DNA of 64,000 nt from Rhyacophila brunnea (GCA_022495005.1 JAGYXB010001046.1:62001-126000), one strand, 5' to 3'. Shown: positions 22,639 to 34,150, numbered from the stretch's first letter. Notes: generated by a model from the letters alone, not told the origin. Translations and numbers: made by a program.

Positions 22639-23009
22639 GATCACAACGATATAGAGTAGAGTATCTTTACCTAGCTTAATAGCCTAAACAAGTCATCAAT
22701 TGAAAAGAGAACTGAGACTGAATGGTCATAGGATAATATTGTGTTTAATTTCACAGAGCATCTGCCTAATATAATACCAAGTTTCAGGAAGGAACGTACC
22801 TCAAGGCTGTCTACACTTTTGTGGATAGGTACCTAGGTACCTTTATACATTTCATAGAATAATAATATACTATAAATACTTTGCGAAGATAGCTCGTTAT
22901 CTGAATTGGAATAGCTAGCCGCTAGAGAAACACTTAACTCGATGTGGAATGTCTAATAAAAATCGTTGCAATACTTGCTAAATTTGAAGTAGTGACGACA
23001 GCTATCGAG

Positions 23010-23332
23010 TCACAGCCAAGGAACTTCAGGAGGCCGAAAAACTTTCATCTCACGTGGTACCTGTCGCTGGTCCCTTGGCCGTTCTTTGTCGCCTTTTCCT
23101 TATTTTTATAGTCTTTGTATTGGCACCGCAAACTCTGCCATTTACGCGTGGCATCATCCACCGAGTACTGAGAACTACTTTCAAGGCCCAAATCTTTTAC
23201 GATTTGGACCCTGTTTTTATAATCAGTCAGTGTACAGTCCTACAATAGTGGATTACCTTCTACCAATCCGATTAAATTAATGATTATTTCATCCGTCCAC
23301 TCCAACACGATTTTGCGACTTCTTCTGTCCAT
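23010..23332 (-). pseudogene. MADF/Myb-SANT-like partner protein of Harbinger, broken
   Basis: Read on the minus strand from an ATG at 23330-23332, the frame begins MDRRSRKIVLEWTDEIINLI and shows the MADF pattern: W...LI.LVE.NPLL, DYKNR, DDATRKWQSLRCQYKDYKNK, YHVR, FFGLLKFLG. Two in-frame stops interrupt it, one where a W-D pair is expected (near 23240) and one near 23045 in YHVR-stop-KFFGLL, also at a conserved Trp. In this superfamily the MADF/Myb-like protein is the DNA-binding partner of the nuclease. Confidence 0.72.
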
Positions 23333-23673
23333 TTTTTACTAGGTATTGTTTCGTTTAGTAGTCAAGATTGTTGAGATGGCGTTTGAAATCAAAGACAGAA
23401 AAACACTTCCCGCGCGATCTATGACCCATAAACAATAATATATGACAACATGTTCGGCATAGATGTCACAGACATAAACTAGTGTCACACAAAATTACCG
23501 AGGTGTTTACACTGAGCCGAAAATCTATGACATAGAAGGCCGTCATAGATCGTTTGACATATTATATGTGACAGTCTATGACATCGTATTTACACTCTAT
23601 GACACAGGACGCCAACATGAGAAACGGGTTTTTCGACATATTATGTGACCGATCGTCATATAGTGTATTTGAA

Positions 23674-25048
23674 AGGTCCATTTACCTGGATCACCCAATG
23701 TTAAAACTCCAACATTTTTAGGTGCATTTGTTTGTGCATCGTTAGTGCACGTTTGTGCATGATTTTTTTTCGTTTGTGCACATATAATAACAGAAAAATT
23801 CCAATTTCAAATTGGGTGTTCCAGCTAAACGTTTGGTCTCTAATGACTTGATACTTGAACCAATAAATTAGCTTTAAATTTTTTTTTTAAATGCATCTGA
23901 TTAGGTATATTTATGTTATCTTTGAACACGATTTTAAAAATTTTTATCTCTTATATTAAACTAGTAATTAGATTTTGAGTGGCCGTCAAGTTTTAAAACC
24001 AAACATTTTTTTTCCACATTTTTTAAATGCACACCTTTGAGTAATTTAATTACATGATTTTTCATGAAATTTTTATTGTCTTTCCATTTAAATTACGCGA
24101 AAACTTCGCATTTTTCCATTTTAGTACCCCGTCAAAATGTCCTGAACAAAAACGACCGCATCCGTTTGGAACATCCAGTCAAAAGAGTCTCCTCAAAATA
24201 GCCAAAACGGTGTAAGGCTCACTAAATATGTCGGTTTATAATAGACTACTTCAAAATTTACAATTTAATTACACAAAAGTGTTAAAATTACAAAATCATT
24301 CAACTTTCCTAACATTTATCTATTTATTTATGATTTTGAATGGATCAATGTCAGTTCCATAAGGAAAAATGCAGTAAATTATATAATTATACTTACCTAC
24401 TGTTTTTAAAATGATCTGTAATAAAAATAAATACCGTTAAGTTATTAGAATACAATTAGGGATGCATACTTTTGAAAAATGCAATATGTTTTTATGCAAC
24501 GATATTTTCTTCAAAAGATAATATTGGAATGACATTTATATTTTTTTTATATAAAGGGGTTAACTTGCAGGCACTTAACTTTTCCTAATAATATTAGCAT
24601 CTTCTTTTTCTCTGTTTCTCCAGGTGGTGCAACGTATGCTTGTAATTCTGGTAGGTGTTATGTTAGGAGAGAAGTGTTAGTCACTTCATATTATGCTATT
24701 AAGAATCGATATCAAATAAAGTTTTGTAGGTTCTTTAAAAAATTATTGCCTCTGACGGCTTCGACATTTGTTTCACGCAAATGGTTTTTTTTTGAATGTG
24801 TGCGTTAACTAGTTCTTAAACAACGTACCTACTTACATATCTGTTTACATTTATATTTAAACTCATCACGAGTATGAGTTTTTAGATGACATATTTGTTT
24901 AGGTACTACTTTCAAAATAAAATTCATCACACGCAAATGGTTTTTCTCCTGTTTCGTTTTATGAGCATTAAGATAATTTTGTGCCGAGCCTCCGTATAAG
25001 TAGTCAATTTATTTAAAAGGTTATTCACCATTTTGTATCTTTACATAT
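23674..25048. repeat. palindrome left arm, outer block
   Basis: Reverse complement of about 32215-34150. The outermost 120 bp contain the GTGCATCGTTAGTGCACG / TTTGTGCA subterminal motifs also present twice at the right end. No intact gene. The block ends at TTACATAT where a DNA transposon inserted. Confidence 0.8.
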
Positions 25049-25399
25049 CGCACCCCTAGTTTTAAACTATTACAAGTCAAAAAATTGACATTTTGAGTTA
25101 ATAATGCAGAATGGTTGAAAATATCATTATTTATCTTGTCAAAGACTATCACAAGTCTAAATAAATTCTACGAAAATACAGGACAGAAAGAATAGTCTAT
25201 AATTTTCATAAATAGTATTGTGTGATATTTAAAGACTATGCTATTTTGAGTTGTTATGGTCTTAAATTAGGATTAAAAAATTCAGCGAGTTTAAGACTAT
25301 GACATCTTGAATTATCATAGGTCAGGAATGGACAAAGTAAATAAAACTTGTGTTGTGGTCACACTGGTGACTAGTCATTCTGAAAACATTGACAATTTG

Positions 25400-27030
25400 A
25401 TAGTAGTTTGTTGATAAATATAGTAATAAATAAAACAAACAGTGATAGAATCATAGAAAAGGATCTCAGAAGAACACATGAAAATCATAAGAAAATTGAT
25501 ACCGAATTAAAACAATATGTTAGAGATCACATCAATTGCATTCCTAGGGTAGAATCCCACTTCTTGAGAGCTCAAATTTTCAACTATGTCCGATCTAATA
25601 AGATCATATGGGCCTCCACGGTGTAGAGGTTTGTATTACCAGATTTTTGTTTTTTACGAGATATGGATGTCAGCCACTTGCTCCACCTATAAGGTCCATA
25701 CTCTGACTCATACACAAATTGAAAAACAATATGTGTACTTACCAGACCCAGGATTTGAATCTATGACCCACGACGCTATAGTCCGACGCTTACGCCAGAC
25801 TAACTACCAGACAATTTATTGATGGCTTTTTAAATTTAGCAACACTATAGGCTAAAAAAAGGAAAGTGCCAACAAAATGATCGACCTTTCGTGAAGTTAT
25901 CTCAGTATTCTACGATCTTTAACACAGAATTTAATATTGGGCGCTTTCAGTCAAAAAAAGATCAATGGTCAGGACAACATATACAAATTTAAATAATACA
26001 CAAAAACAAAACAATTAACTTCGTTCAGTAATCATATCCCAAATAAAGAAAAAGCACGAGAGGAGAAAAAAATGACGTGAAAAAAGGAGCTATCCCTGAA
26101 CCAGATATGATAGTTTCATGCTTCGATTTGCAAGCAGTTCTTTCATAACCCTGTGGTGAAGTCTCAAACTTCTATTGCACCAAAAAACTTGCAACATATT
26201 TCACTATCTTTGATATTGCTGCGAAAAGGGGTTTTGTTGTATCTGGAACGAAGTGACTGCTAAAAGAGGTTCTAATGAAATTGGTAGTTGTATTTGTAAA
26301 CCATTACTTGAAAAGGGAATACTAAATTAGAATGGGCATTTTTGGTCCGATAACTGTGCTGGACAAAATAAGAATAAATATTCAGTTGCGTTGTATTTAT
26401 TATTGGAAACAGAAAATATAAAGTCTGTAACGCAAAAATATTTGATCACGGGTCACACCCAAAATCAGTGGATACTGGTTAGCGATGCACTAAAAAAAAA
26501 GGAAAACTAAAAGTGCTTCAGTCTTCATACCAGCTCAATGGATACCCATTATAACCATGGCTGAAAAGAATGGTGAACCTTATAGAGTTAATGCAATGGC
26601 AACTGATGATATATTTGACATGAAATTGCTGTCCGATGAGCTGGGACAAAATTAAGTTATAACTACCGTAGGTACGAAGGTAACATGGCAAGCACTCAAA
26701 GTCATGCATTTGAAAATAGAATCACCGTATAGTTTTTTCATTAAAACCGATTTTAATGATTCTTCCTATAAGGAAATTAATATAATGCATCGCATGACGG
26801 GTCATCCGGTTCCTATGAATATGATAATTATACTGAAAACTTATAATGAGCCACCAGGAATAACCATGCAGAAAAAGCCAGATCTTTTAACTCTATGCAA
26901 AAAAATTGATACCGATGACGTACCTACCACGTTTTTTACAATAATTTGAAAATCGCTAATAGTATTCAAGTGGCAAGAAATGACATGGTTAACGAAGAGA
27001 GTGATGGAAATTACTCTGATTAATTCTAAA
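25400..27030 (+). pseudogene. decayed transposase of the DNC-GQN type
   Basis: Fragments in order across frames: HINCIPRVESHFLRAQ (about 25530), a SINE insertion, CFDLQAVLS (about 26120), GEVSNFYCTKKLATYFTIFD, GFCCIWNEVTAKRGSNEIGS, WSDNCAGQNKNKYSV (about 26350), LITGHTQNQ and an acidic tail near 27000. This order matches a widespread arthropod DNA transposase family with an acidic D-N-C-x-G-Q-N signature. Several stops and frame changes break it. A second copy lies at 44245-46700 on the minus strand. Confidence 0.68.
25608..25805 (-). mobile_element. tRNA-derived SINE
   Basis: Closely related to 57998-58168. Read on the minus strand, it starts with a tRNA-like head holding a B-box-like GATTCAAATCC. 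The body includes GTCAGAGTATGGACCTTATA and GTGGCTGACATCCATATCTC, and it ends near GGCCCATATGATC. It interrupts the transposase remnant, so it inserted later than that element. Confidence 0.7.
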
Positions 27031-27522
27031 TTATATAATAATTTTCATTACATAATGTCAAGAATCTTGAATAGGTAATCATAATCTTATACAATTATAT
27101 ATTTTAAAAAATCGGTAAGTATGTGATGATTTATCTGTCCCAGTTATTTTATTATGAAATAAAAATTTCAAATAACCATTTTGTTTATTATTTTACTTGA
27201 TATGCATAATATATTGAAGAGATTTTATGTTGTTTCATATTAGTTTGTATTGTGTGCATGATGGGTTATTTCAAAATTTATCAAAATAGTCCAATTTTAG
27301 ACTATGACATTTCAAAAATACTACTAAAATATGTTTTCTGTATGATTTTTCAATATAATAATTATTTCATACAAACATACAAGCCCTGATACACATTGAG
27401 CAAGAAAATCGGTTTGGTACATACATTTTTAGATTTAGTTGAGAGGGTTTGAATCTTTGAATCCAATTATCTCAGAATGCTGTTTTTTGACTTGTCATAC
27501 TTTAAAACTAGGGGTGCGATAT

Positions 27523-27802
27523 GTTTGAAGATTACTCCGTCGCGAGCATCCAAATGAACATACATTGCATTTATAAAATTTTCACGAGTATGTTCTATAT
27601 AATATGTACATATTAATTTCATGTCTTCTTAGACAAAAAGTCGTACGCATTTATATGAATATACATCGAATTTTAAAGGTTTGTCACCAGAATTTGTCAT
27701 TTGTTAGTTTTTAAGATGACTAAGTTGCGAGCATCTATATGAACATACATTGCATTTATAAGGTTTTTCACCTTCCACCAAAAATGGCCGCGCGGCTTAA
27801 GC
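27523..27802 (-). pseudogene. palindrome left arm, middle block, with zinc-finger fossils
   Basis: Inverted counterpart of about 31935-32210. On the minus strand it reads finger pieces such as GEKPYKCNVCSYRCSQL, with stops between units. Bases 27728-27772 are identical over 45 nt to gene D (63082-63126). At its inner edge lies a tRNA-like SINE head (GGCCGCGCGGCTTAAGC), which is split by the next insertion. Confidence 0.7.
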
Positions 27803-30021
27803 ATTGGCATATTGCATCAAGGGTCTGACAAGGCCCCAAAATGTAGGCCCTCAGCCGGCATTTTTCCTTAATAAATTAGTGACGTCACAACTTTTCGATC
27901 CGATCGTGAATGTCGATTTTATTTGAAAAATACGTGCCCAATCTCTAAACAAAGCTATAGTTATTGTGTATTGAGTCCCGTAGTGCAGTCTGAGTAACAT
28001 ATAGCCCCTCAGAATGAACTACGGATGAATTTTTTTAGGGGACCAAAAAATGGTCTTATAAGGTGGAATGTAAGTAATTGAAATGTATAGGATTAAGGTT
28101 AAAAATAGATAATAAATTGTAAACGACTTATGAGATATCACTTGCTAAACATTGTAAATAAATGTCCATTTCTATTTAATCTGATTTTGAATTATATAAA
28201 AATAAATTTTATTTTTTCTAAATTGAGTCGCGATGTTTTTCCCGCGGCCAAAGTAAAATAACTTAAATAAATAAATTATTATATCAAATATTGTCGTATT
28301 TAAAATCTAATGATTACGTTTTGTAAGTACTGATTACGCACACTTAATTTAAATAATAAATTAATATTTCGAATCGTAATAAAAAGGGTACCAATTTAAG
28401 TACCTACTTTTGTAAAAGTTAAATGAAGGAATTTCGAAAATAGAAATTCCGATAATGTAAGTCTGAGGACTCGGTTGCTCTCTTAATTTACGAATAAAAA
28501 TTATTCTTTAGATCTGTCGATTAACCCCGACAGATCAATATTAAATTACCCAAAATAGGTAATTTTCAAACTCAATAAATAAAGACTTGTCATAGAAATT
28601 TTGATTGAAACTAATGTTATACCCTTAAGTTGGAGTGTTCCATAAATATGATTGAATAAATTTTAATCGCAACCCTTTCCGATCATCCATAATTAGCCCG
28701 CAAAAGTTCTGCATAAAAGAAACGGACAAGTTTGTTTTTCTGCCATTCTCTTTGCAAACACGTAGCCAGTCGGTAATCTTAATGATTCACGCCTCTGTTG
28801 CGTATAATTTTTAGCGAAAATATTTTCATTTTTCTTTTCCGTTAGCTCGATAAATGAACTAACAGATATTTGGACAATTTGTGCCTAAAGCCCTATAAGG
28901 ACTTTCACGATTGTTATCAAACTTGTACCGCCTATAGGTATTAATTAATTATATATTTTTATTCTATTGAATGATTATAATTTTCCGGAAAAGCCGGGAA
29001 ATAAACAGCTTTTCTATGATTGGTCCGATACTCTGGCCATTAGCTCTGTGGAGGAGGCAGAACGATCTCCCATTGGTCCATATTTCGAATGACGTCAAAA
29101 TCTCGGGTTTTTCCCGCCGGGAGTCTATATAACGATCCGTATTTTATGTACCGTAAGCAGTCGGTTTTTCAGTATTCCCGGAAGGTTGTGCCCGGAGGCG
29201 ATCTGAGATCGCTTAGTTTTTGGATATTTCTCCGATATTCATTCGGGAGATATTTCGGCCGCGTCGCAATCTGACGTCACGGTGTGTCACGAGTTGAAAC
29301 GTCATCGTGAACGACACGTGGCTCGAGCTGTCAGATGATATAGTAAACATATCGTCATAGTACACGTCATCTATTCGCGATCTATTATATATATAAAAGG
29401 AGCATAGTTTCTTAAAGTTTGTGGTCGGCAACTCTTAGTTATAAGTGTGTAATCGTACATTAATTAAACATCAAATAATTATAATTGATTAACTTTATTT
29501 AATAATTAATTTAAATAAGAGTATAAAATAATTATGTAATTATTCGAAATTAAACTAAAGTGTATAATTGTCGATGATAATTAATTAAGAAAAGGAATTA
29601 AATTTGTTATCGAGAATAATTTAATAAATAATTTGAATTGAATTACTAAAAGGAGTTTTCATTTTTATTTTGAAAAATAATCAACGAAACATTTCGTGAA
29701 AAGCATCTAATACTAAGAGAAGTGACAGATAGTCAGCTGTCTTTGACACTTACGTAAACATTTATAAAAAAATAAGTTCGATCTGAAAGACTATCGGATA
29801 ACTAATGATCTAGGTGCTAACCTATCACTAGGTAGTGGCCCTAAATAATATAAAGTTAAATAATAATGATCAAGTGTATTCCAAAGGTGTCAATCGAGAA
29901 CTTTAGTTGATCACCCTCTCCCCGAATAGTATCGAGCTAGCCGAACAAAGGTTCTTAATCGGTCCGAGGGCAGGACCGGTTGCAGACAAAGTACCTTTAG
30001 GACTATTCCCGGACCGGGGTG
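27803..30021. other. 2.2-kb insertion in the left arm, promoter-bearing, no gene
   Basis: Absent from the right arm, where the SINE head is continuous. The insertion point is within a few bases of 27803 and 30021; the exact ends and target duplication are not resolved. It contains a strong promoter-like cluster (29018-29163), a second TATATATAAAAG at about 29387 and a perfect 9-bp stem GATCTGTCG/CGACAGATC near 28511. No open frame of interest. It may be a solo LTR or a composite of two insertions. Confidence 0.6.
29018..29163 (+). promoter_or_regulatory. Pol II-type promoter module
   Basis: In order: inverted CCAAT box (GATTGGTCC, 29018), a second (CATTGGTCC, 29071), a perfect CRE (TGACGTCA, 29090-29097), a TATA box (TATATAA, 29126-29132) and an initiator-like CAGT with its A at 29159, about 33 bases from the TATA start. 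The spacing is what a metazoan core promoter needs. No coding sequence follows; an LTR promoter is the likely explanation. Confidence 0.55.
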
Positions 30022-30882
30022 AACGTCAGGTCCCTAGTTCCAATCCTCGGTCCGGCAAGTACGCATATTATTCGCGAAAATCTATATGAACATACATTGC
30101 ATTTTTAGATTTTTCATCGGAATGTGTCATTTTGTGTCTTTTAAAACTTTTATTTGCGAGCATCTATATGAACATAAATCGCATTCGTTAGTGGGTTCAG
30201 TATTGTCATTCCACATGTTTTAAGACTACTAGGTTTTTTAAATGACATATTTGATTACATTTCAAAGTCATCACTCATTACACGCAACTGGTTTTTCTCC
30301 TGAACGTGTAAGTTTATGAGTTCTTAAACAACGTATTCGATACGATGCTGCCATAAGTTGGTAAGTTGATAGTTTAGGTATTTTGAGTTTACCACGGATA
30401 AGATGTCTATACTTATATACGTTTGCCATATAAAAATATCAAGTTCATCCGATTTTTAAAACATAGTTTCTTTAGCAGCTATTCATTATGTTAAAAATAC
30501 GTAACTCTTGATCGTTGAATTTACCAACATCAGAAAACTGTAAAGATGTTTACAGTTTTAATTTAGATAAGAATCTAACTAATGAAACGCAGTGGTAAAA
30601 TCTTTGTAATACTATAACCTAACAGTTTTATTGTTTTTCAATAGTTGAGCTAAAATAATATAGGACTTCCGAAATAAGTTTGTAAATATTATGGTAAAAT
30701 GGCATAGACATTACATTATTTTCAACAGAAGGTATATGGAAGAATTATCAGAAACATATTCAAATAACATGAACTTATTCAATGAAAGAACTTATGAACT
30801 TACACATTCAGGAGAAAAACCATTTGCGTGTGATGAATGTGATTTCCAATATAATCAAATATTTAATTTAAAAATACCCAGT
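30022..30882. repeat. palindrome left arm, inner block
   Basis: Reverse complement of about 31066-31915. It starts inside the SINE head (CCAATCCTCGGTCCGGCA), passes decayed finger sequence on the minus strand (CTATATGAACATACATTGCA) and reaches the spacer. The match to the right arm is close throughout. Confidence 0.78.
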
Positions 30883-30975
30883 AAAGTTAAAACATATGGA
30901 ATAGCAATACTGATAAAAACCTTATAAATGCGATGAAAGTTCATATAGATGCTCGCAAATTAGTTGTCTTCGATT
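30756..30975 (+). pseudogene. zinc-finger fragment at the palindrome centre
   Basis: The frame reads THSGEKPFACDECDFQYNQ, then after a frame change KPYKCDESSYRCSQISCLR. These are two partial C2H2 units lacking their histidines. The first is copied on the opposite strand at about 31088-31160. It belongs to the same finger style as gene D. Confidence 0.6.
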
Positions 30976-31952
30976 CCCTTCTTGGTTGTATACTCATGGC
31001 TGAGGATCTTGACCACTGTTAAATTTTGTTATCCTTTGAGCGACTAAGACTTTCAAGCCTTCTCCATCACTAGGTATTTTTAAATTACATATTTGATTAT
31101 ATTAGAAATCACATTCATCACACGCAAATGGTTTTTCTCCTGAATGTGTAAGTTCATAAGTTCTTTCATTGAATAAGTTCATGTTATTTGAATATGTTTC
31201 TGATAATTCTTCCATATACCTTCTGTTGAAAATAATGTAATTTCTATGCCATTTTACCATAATATTTACAAACTTATTTCGGAAGTCCTTTATTATTTTA
31301 GCTCAACTATTGAAAAATAATAAAAATGTTAGATAATAGTATTACAAAGATTTTACCACTGCGTTTCATTAATTAGATTCTTATCTAAATTAAAACTGTA
31401 AACATCTTTACAGTCTTCTGATGTTGGTAAATTGAACGATCAAGGGTTACGTATTTTTAACATAATGAATAGCTGCTAAGGAAACTATGTTTTAAAAATC
31501 GGATGAACTTGATATTTTTATATGGCAAACGTATATAAGTATAGACATCTTATCCGTGGTAAACTCAAAATACCTAAACTATCAACTTACCAACTTTTGG
31601 CAGCATCGTATCGAATACGTTGTTTAAGAACTCATAAACTTACACGTTCAGGAGAAAAACCAGTTGCGTGTAATGAGTGATGACTTTGAAATGTAATCAA
31701 ATATGTCATTTAAAAAACCTAGTAGTCTTAAAACATGTGGAATGACAATACTGAACCCACTAACGAATGCGATTTATGTTTATATAGATGCTTGCAAATT
31801 AAAGTTTTAAAAGACACAAAATGACACATTCCGATGAAAAATCTAAAAATGCAATGTATGTTCATATAGATTTTCGCGAATAATATGCGCACGTGCCGGA
31901 CCGAGGATTGGATTTAGGGACACAACGCTTAAGCCGCGCGGCCATTTTTGGT

Positions 31953-32345
31953 GGATGGTGAAAAACCTTATAAATGCAATGTTTGTTCATATAGATGCTC
32001 GCAACTAAGTCATCTTAAAAACTAACAAATGACAAATTCTGGTGAAAAACCTTTAAAATTCGATGTATATTCATATAAATGCGTACGACTTTGTTGTCTT
32101 AAAAGTCATGAAATGAATATGTACATATTATATAGAACATACTCGTGAAAAGTCTTATAAATGTAATGTATGTTCATTTGGATGCTCGCGACGGAGTAAT
32201 CTTCAAACATATGTAAAGATACAAAATGGTGAATAACCTTTTAAATAAATTGACTACTTATACGGAGACTCGGCACAAAATTATCTTAACGCTCATAAAA
32301 CGAAACAGGAGAAAAACCATTTGCGTGTGATGAATTTTATTTTGA
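31953..32345 (+). pseudogene. decayed C2H2 zinc-finger array in the right arm
   Basis: The plus strand reads GEKPYKCNVCSYRCSQLSHL, then stop, then SGEKPLKFDVYSYKC, HEM, then EKSYKCNVCSFGCSRRSNLQ and a last broken unit near 32300 (GEKPFACDE-like). Ligand residues are lost in most units. This is the sense orientation of the fossils seen inverted in the left arm. Confidence 0.68.
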
Positions 32346-33887
32346 AAGTAGTACCTAAACAAATATGTCATTTAAAAACTTATAATCGTGATGAGTTTAA
32401 ATATAAATGTAAACATACATGTAAGTAGGTACGTTGTTTAAGAACTAATAAACACACACATTCAAAAGAAAACCATTTGCGTGAAACAATTGTCGAAGCC
32501 GTCAGAGGCAATAACTTTTTAAAGAACCTACAAAACTTTATTTGATATCGATTCTGAATAGCATAATATGAAGTGACTAACACTTCTCTCCTAACATAAC
32601 ACCTACCAGAGCTACAAGCATACGTTGCACCACCTGGAGAAACAGAGAAAAAGAAGATGCAAATATTATTAGAAAGAGTTAAGTGCCTGCAAGTTAACCC
32701 CTTTATATAAAAAAAATATAAATGTCATTCCAATATTATCTTTTGAAGAAAATATCGTTGCATAAAAACATACCTATTGCATTTTTCAAAAGTATGCATA
32801 CCTAATTGTATTCTAATAACTTAACGGTATTTATTTTTATTACAGATCATTTTAAAAAACAGTAGGTAAGTATAATTATATAATTTACTGCATTTTTCCT
32901 TATGAAACTGACATTGATCCATTCAAAATCATAAATAAATAGATAAATGTTAAGAAAGTTGAATGATTTTGTAATTTTGACACTTTTGTGTAATCAAATT
33001 GTCAATTTTGAAGTAGTCTATTATAAACCGACATATTTAGTGAGCCTTACACCGTTTTGGCTATTTTGAGGAGACTCTTTTGACTGGATGTTCCAAACGG
33101 ATGCGGTCGTTTTTGTTCAGGACATTTTGACGGGGTACTTAGTGAAAATGGAAAAATGCGAATTTTTCGCGTAATTTAAATGGAAAGACAATAAAATCAT
33201 GAAAATTCATGTAATTAAATTACTCAAAGGTGTGCATTTAAAAAATGTGGAAAAAAAATGTTTGGTTTTAAAACTTGACGGCCACTCAAAATCTAATTAC
33301 TAGTTTAATATAAGAGATAAAAATATTTAAAATCGTGCTTAAAGTTTACATAAATTAACTTAATTGGATGCACTAAACAAAAAAAATTTAAGGCAATTTT
33401 AATGATTCAAGTATCAAGTCACTAAATTTTAAAAAATAATATCTCTCACGATATAATCGATAAAACAAAAAAAGCACGTGCACAAACGTAAGCCAATAAT
33501 AGACAAATTGATGACTTAATAAAAAGTTAAAAAAGTTTGTTGGGTGGTTCTACTTAACGTTAATTAAATATTTCATATAGAATAACTCACGCACTATATG
33601 AGAAAAAAAATAAAAAAGTATAAAGAATTGCGCACTAGCTATGCAACAAGAGATTTAACTACAAAATATTTTTTTAAACCCACCCAGTCAGATTTTGCAT
33701 ACAAACTTTAAAATTAAATAGCGCGCTGAATATAGGTGAAAAAGCAAAACAAAATCATGCACTAACGTACACTACCAACGCACAAGTGTTTACAATTTAT
33801 TTAAATTTAAGGAAAAACACATGTTTAGTGACACAAGTATCCAGCATTTAGCTGGGTCACCCAAATTGAAATGCGAATAGCCCCCTT

Positions 33888-34105
33888 AATGTGCGTGCAC
33901 AAACGAAAAAAACGCGTGCACAAACGTGCACTAACGATGCACAAACGAATGCACTCGAAAAAAATTGAAATTTCAACATTGGGTGACCCAACGTTTAGCT
34001 GGAACACCCAATTTGAAATTGGAATTTTTCGGTTATTATAGGTGCACAAACGAAAAAAAATCGTGCACAAACGTGCACTAACGATGCACAAACAAATGCA
34101 CGCAA
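33888..34105. repeat. subterminal motif repeats (GTGCACAAACG)
   Basis: Two clusters, 33888-33960 and 34048-34105, each with CGTGCACAAACG, GTGCACTAACGATGCAC and AAA-rich spacers. A third lies inverted at about 23735-23785. Each cluster is followed by CACCCAAT-type sequence. Subterminal arrays of this kind often bind a transposase. Confidence 0.6.
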
Positions 34106-34150
34106 AAAAAGTTGGAGTTTTAACATTGGGTGTTCCAGGTAAATGGACCT

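Larger units (their letters stand above)
21996..23673. mobile_element. PIF/Harbinger DNA transposon remnant
   Basis: The left end AGGTTCAAATAGACTATATG follows TTA, the usual 3-bp Harbinger target. The right end, read inward, is TTCAAATACACTATATGACG and stops three bases short of a full copy, where the giant palindrome begins. Subterminal sequences are rich in CTATGACA-type motifs at both ends. The interior carries fragments of both proteins used by this superfamily, on opposite strands (22378-22638 and 23010-23332). A short non-autonomous relative lies at 42008-42225. Confidence 0.75.
25049..27518 (+). mobile_element. cut-and-paste DNA transposon, Sola-like, 2.47 kb
   Basis: Terminal inverted repeats start CGCACCCCTAGTTTTAAA at both ends and continue with ACAAGTCAAAAAA. 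They are flanked by a 4-bp duplication, ATAT, at 25045-25048 and 27519-27522. The empty site is preserved in the right arm as TTTACATATGTTTGAAG, which proves the insertion and its boundaries. The interior holds a decayed transposase and a SINE. A 4-bp target and the transposase style suggest the Sola superfamily, but this assignment is tentative. Confidence 0.8.
23674..34150. repeat. giant palindrome, 10.5 kb, arms about 3 kb
   Basis: The outer ends match as AGGTCCATTTACCTGGA on the left and its reverse complement on the right. The match proceeds inward to a 183-bp spacer at 30883-31065. The right arm (31066-34150) is continuous. The left arm is the same DNA inverted but broken by two insertions (25049-27518 and about 27803-30021) and by a loss of about 0.5 kb near 23830-23860 relative to the right arm. 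Both arms contain zinc-finger fossils. Confidence 0.85.
31066..34150. repeat. palindrome right arm, continuous
   Basis: Uninterrupted 3.1-kb arm that preserves the pre-insertion state of the left arm: the empty ATAT site (near 32215) and the continuous SINE head (about 31885-31950, minus strand). It carries about 0.5 kb near 33430-33970 that the left arm lacks, including a second copy of the subterminal motif cluster. Confidence 0.82.

Noticed and set aside
29907..30089. A 60-codon frame at the end of the second left-arm insertion
   Set aside because: It crosses the insertion boundary and the SINE head; no homology recognised.
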